This document shows, one piece after another, positions 5,213-5,716 of a stretch of DNA of 5,716 nt (its first letter is position 1; every line of letters starts with the position of its first letter). The notes below the pieces were generated by a model. It saw nothing but the letters and a program-made list of their open reading frames with translations. It did no database searches and was not told the origin of the DNA. A program made the translations under genes and the position numbers. Source of the DNA: Thermoplasmata archaeon (lineage in GTDB: Archaea; Thermoplasmatota; E2; DHVEG-1). The stretch lies in NCBI GenBank assembly GCA_030606465.1, contig JAUWGL010000066.1:1-5716 (forward strand), in the 5' to 3' direction.

Positions 5213-5716
5213 TTACCTCCGCCTGTATTTAATGTGACTATAAATCATATACCCTATGACTGCTATGATACATACGCCTATTATTATCATAACAAGGGTA
5301 GTGTCTGCTGGTTTTTCCCCTTGTGGCGGCTTGGGGCCCACGGTTATCTGGGTGATAAATGTTTGTTTTTCTCCATTTATTTCTATTTCATAGGTGATAA
5401 ATGCAGTGGTGTTTTCTTGTGTGAAATGTATTTGAGTGATAATGGGTTGTTCTGAGGTGTTTGTTGAATGAACAAGAAATGGCATGTCACTGACAACTTC
5501 ATCGTTATGTGTCACTTTTAGAAGAGTAGCATTCTGAGGAGTATACACAGTTATGTTTACATCGCCGCTACCACCGATGTATGTGATAAGGTTCTTTATT
5601 TCATCATACTCTGCATCTAGTTTTTCTTCGTATTGGAATGTGATATCTGTGGTTGGTGATTCATAGATGGTGTAGTTGCTATGTCCGACTAGGATTGGTA
5701 TAGTGAATGTTTCTTC
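5213..5716 (-). CDS. Membrane-anchored surface protein (copy 2), C-terminal 167 residues, cut by window edge
   Basis: The frame is open from the right edge to TAA at 5215-5213, so the true start lies outside; the GTG at 5548 is internal. The visible part begins EETFTIPILVGHSNYT and closely follows residues about 286-451 of the 451-residue protein: the same YESPTTD and EEKLDAEYDEI block, a divergent middle (with V-Y-T-P-Q in place of I-T-C-E), then a nearly identical Ig-like end, a proline-rich linker (PKPPQGEKP), an anchor helix at about 140-160 and a KYRRR tail. It should be a type I-like surface protein with the same anchor. Several sequons are present (SNYT, VNIT, QNAT, TNTS). Its last codons contain GGAGG, as in copy 1, but the gene it would serve is missing. 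The two copies are tandem paralogs on the same strand. Confidence 0.8.
   Translation of the reverse strand, partial: EETFTIPILVGHSNYTIYESPTTDITFQYEEKLDAEYDEIKNLITYIGGSGDVNITVYTPQNATLLKVTHNDEVVSDMPFLVHSTNTSEQPIITQIHFTQENTTAFITYEIEINGEKQTFITQITVGPKPPQGEKPADTTLVMIIIGVCIIAVIGYMIYSHIKYRRR
5246..5467. repeat. Direct repeat A, unit 2 (pairs with 2387-2608)
   Basis: Second unit of the gapless repeat that covers the anchor helix, linker and last beta strands of the two surface-protein copies. Similarity continues at a lower level to the stop codon and drops sharply beyond 5467. Confidence 0.85.
5598..5686. repeat. Direct repeat B, unit 2 (pairs with 2736-2824)
   Basis: Second unit of repeat B in copy 2. 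The DNA is nearly identical to copy 1, including unbroken runs of more than 30 bases at each end. Similarity falls away again between 5687 and the window edge. Confidence 0.8.

Noticed and set aside
1674..5455. Open frames on the plus strand opposite the minus-strand genes (for example 1674-1886, 3883-4071, 4662-4943, 5234-5455)
   Set aside because: They lie largely opposite well-supported exported or membrane protein genes, and their translations show no family motif or sensible domain layout; they look like shadows of the real genes.
5546..5548. GTG at 5548 as the start of a short 111-residue gene
   Set aside because: The same frame stays open to the right edge, and the upstream residues match the paralog at 2354-3709 closely, so this codon is internal.
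1..5716. CRISPR array, tRNA or rRNA gene, or insertion-sequence transposase
   Set aside because: No regularly spaced short repeats, cloverleaf-like segment, rRNA-like sequence or transposase motif was seen on either strand; the only long repeats are the coding repeats of the paralogs.

Overview
The window looks archaeal. It is AT-rich, it has BRE/TATA-like elements about 25-27 bases before probable transcript starts, oligo-T stretches after a gene, strong GGAGG-type ribosome binding sites, and several secreted proteins rich in N-x-S/T sequons with no recognisable bacterial wall-sorting signals. A Thermoplasmatota or other euryarchaeal source is my guess; no single gene in the window fixes the taxon.

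Layout. Positions 1-280 (minus strand) hold a hicB-hicA type II toxin-antitoxin module, with hicA running off the left edge. Positions 281-668 contain the hicB promoter, a decayed CheB/CheY-like receiver fragment on the plus strand (398-577) and a GC-rich patch (603-660), with no intact gene. From 5716 down to 669 everything is on the minus strand. In transcription order it reads: the C-terminal part of a membrane-anchored surface protein (copy 2, cut by the right edge); a small coding-like remnant (5061-5183); a 356-residue secreted, sequon-rich protein; a full-length 451-residue paralog of copy 2 (copy 1); a 217-residue exported protein with a C-terminal anchor; and a 344-residue four-helix membrane protein with a cytoplasmic helix-hairpin-helix-like tail.

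How the genes fit together. The 451-, 217- and 344-residue genes form a tight operon: the first two abut, and the last two overlap by an ATGA. The 451-residue gene has its own TATA-like box. The 356-residue gene lies 138 bases upstream behind an oligo-T stretch, so it probably forms its own unit. The cluster would place two anchored exported proteins and one released or surface-retained glycoprotein outside the membrane, plus one membrane protein exposing an HhH-like domain to the cytoplasm. No enzyme signature is visible, so the shared function is unknown. A surface or adhesion complex with a cytoplasmic interaction partner is the cautious reading. The array has been shaped by duplication, mosaic sequence similarity between copies, and decay of at least one copy.
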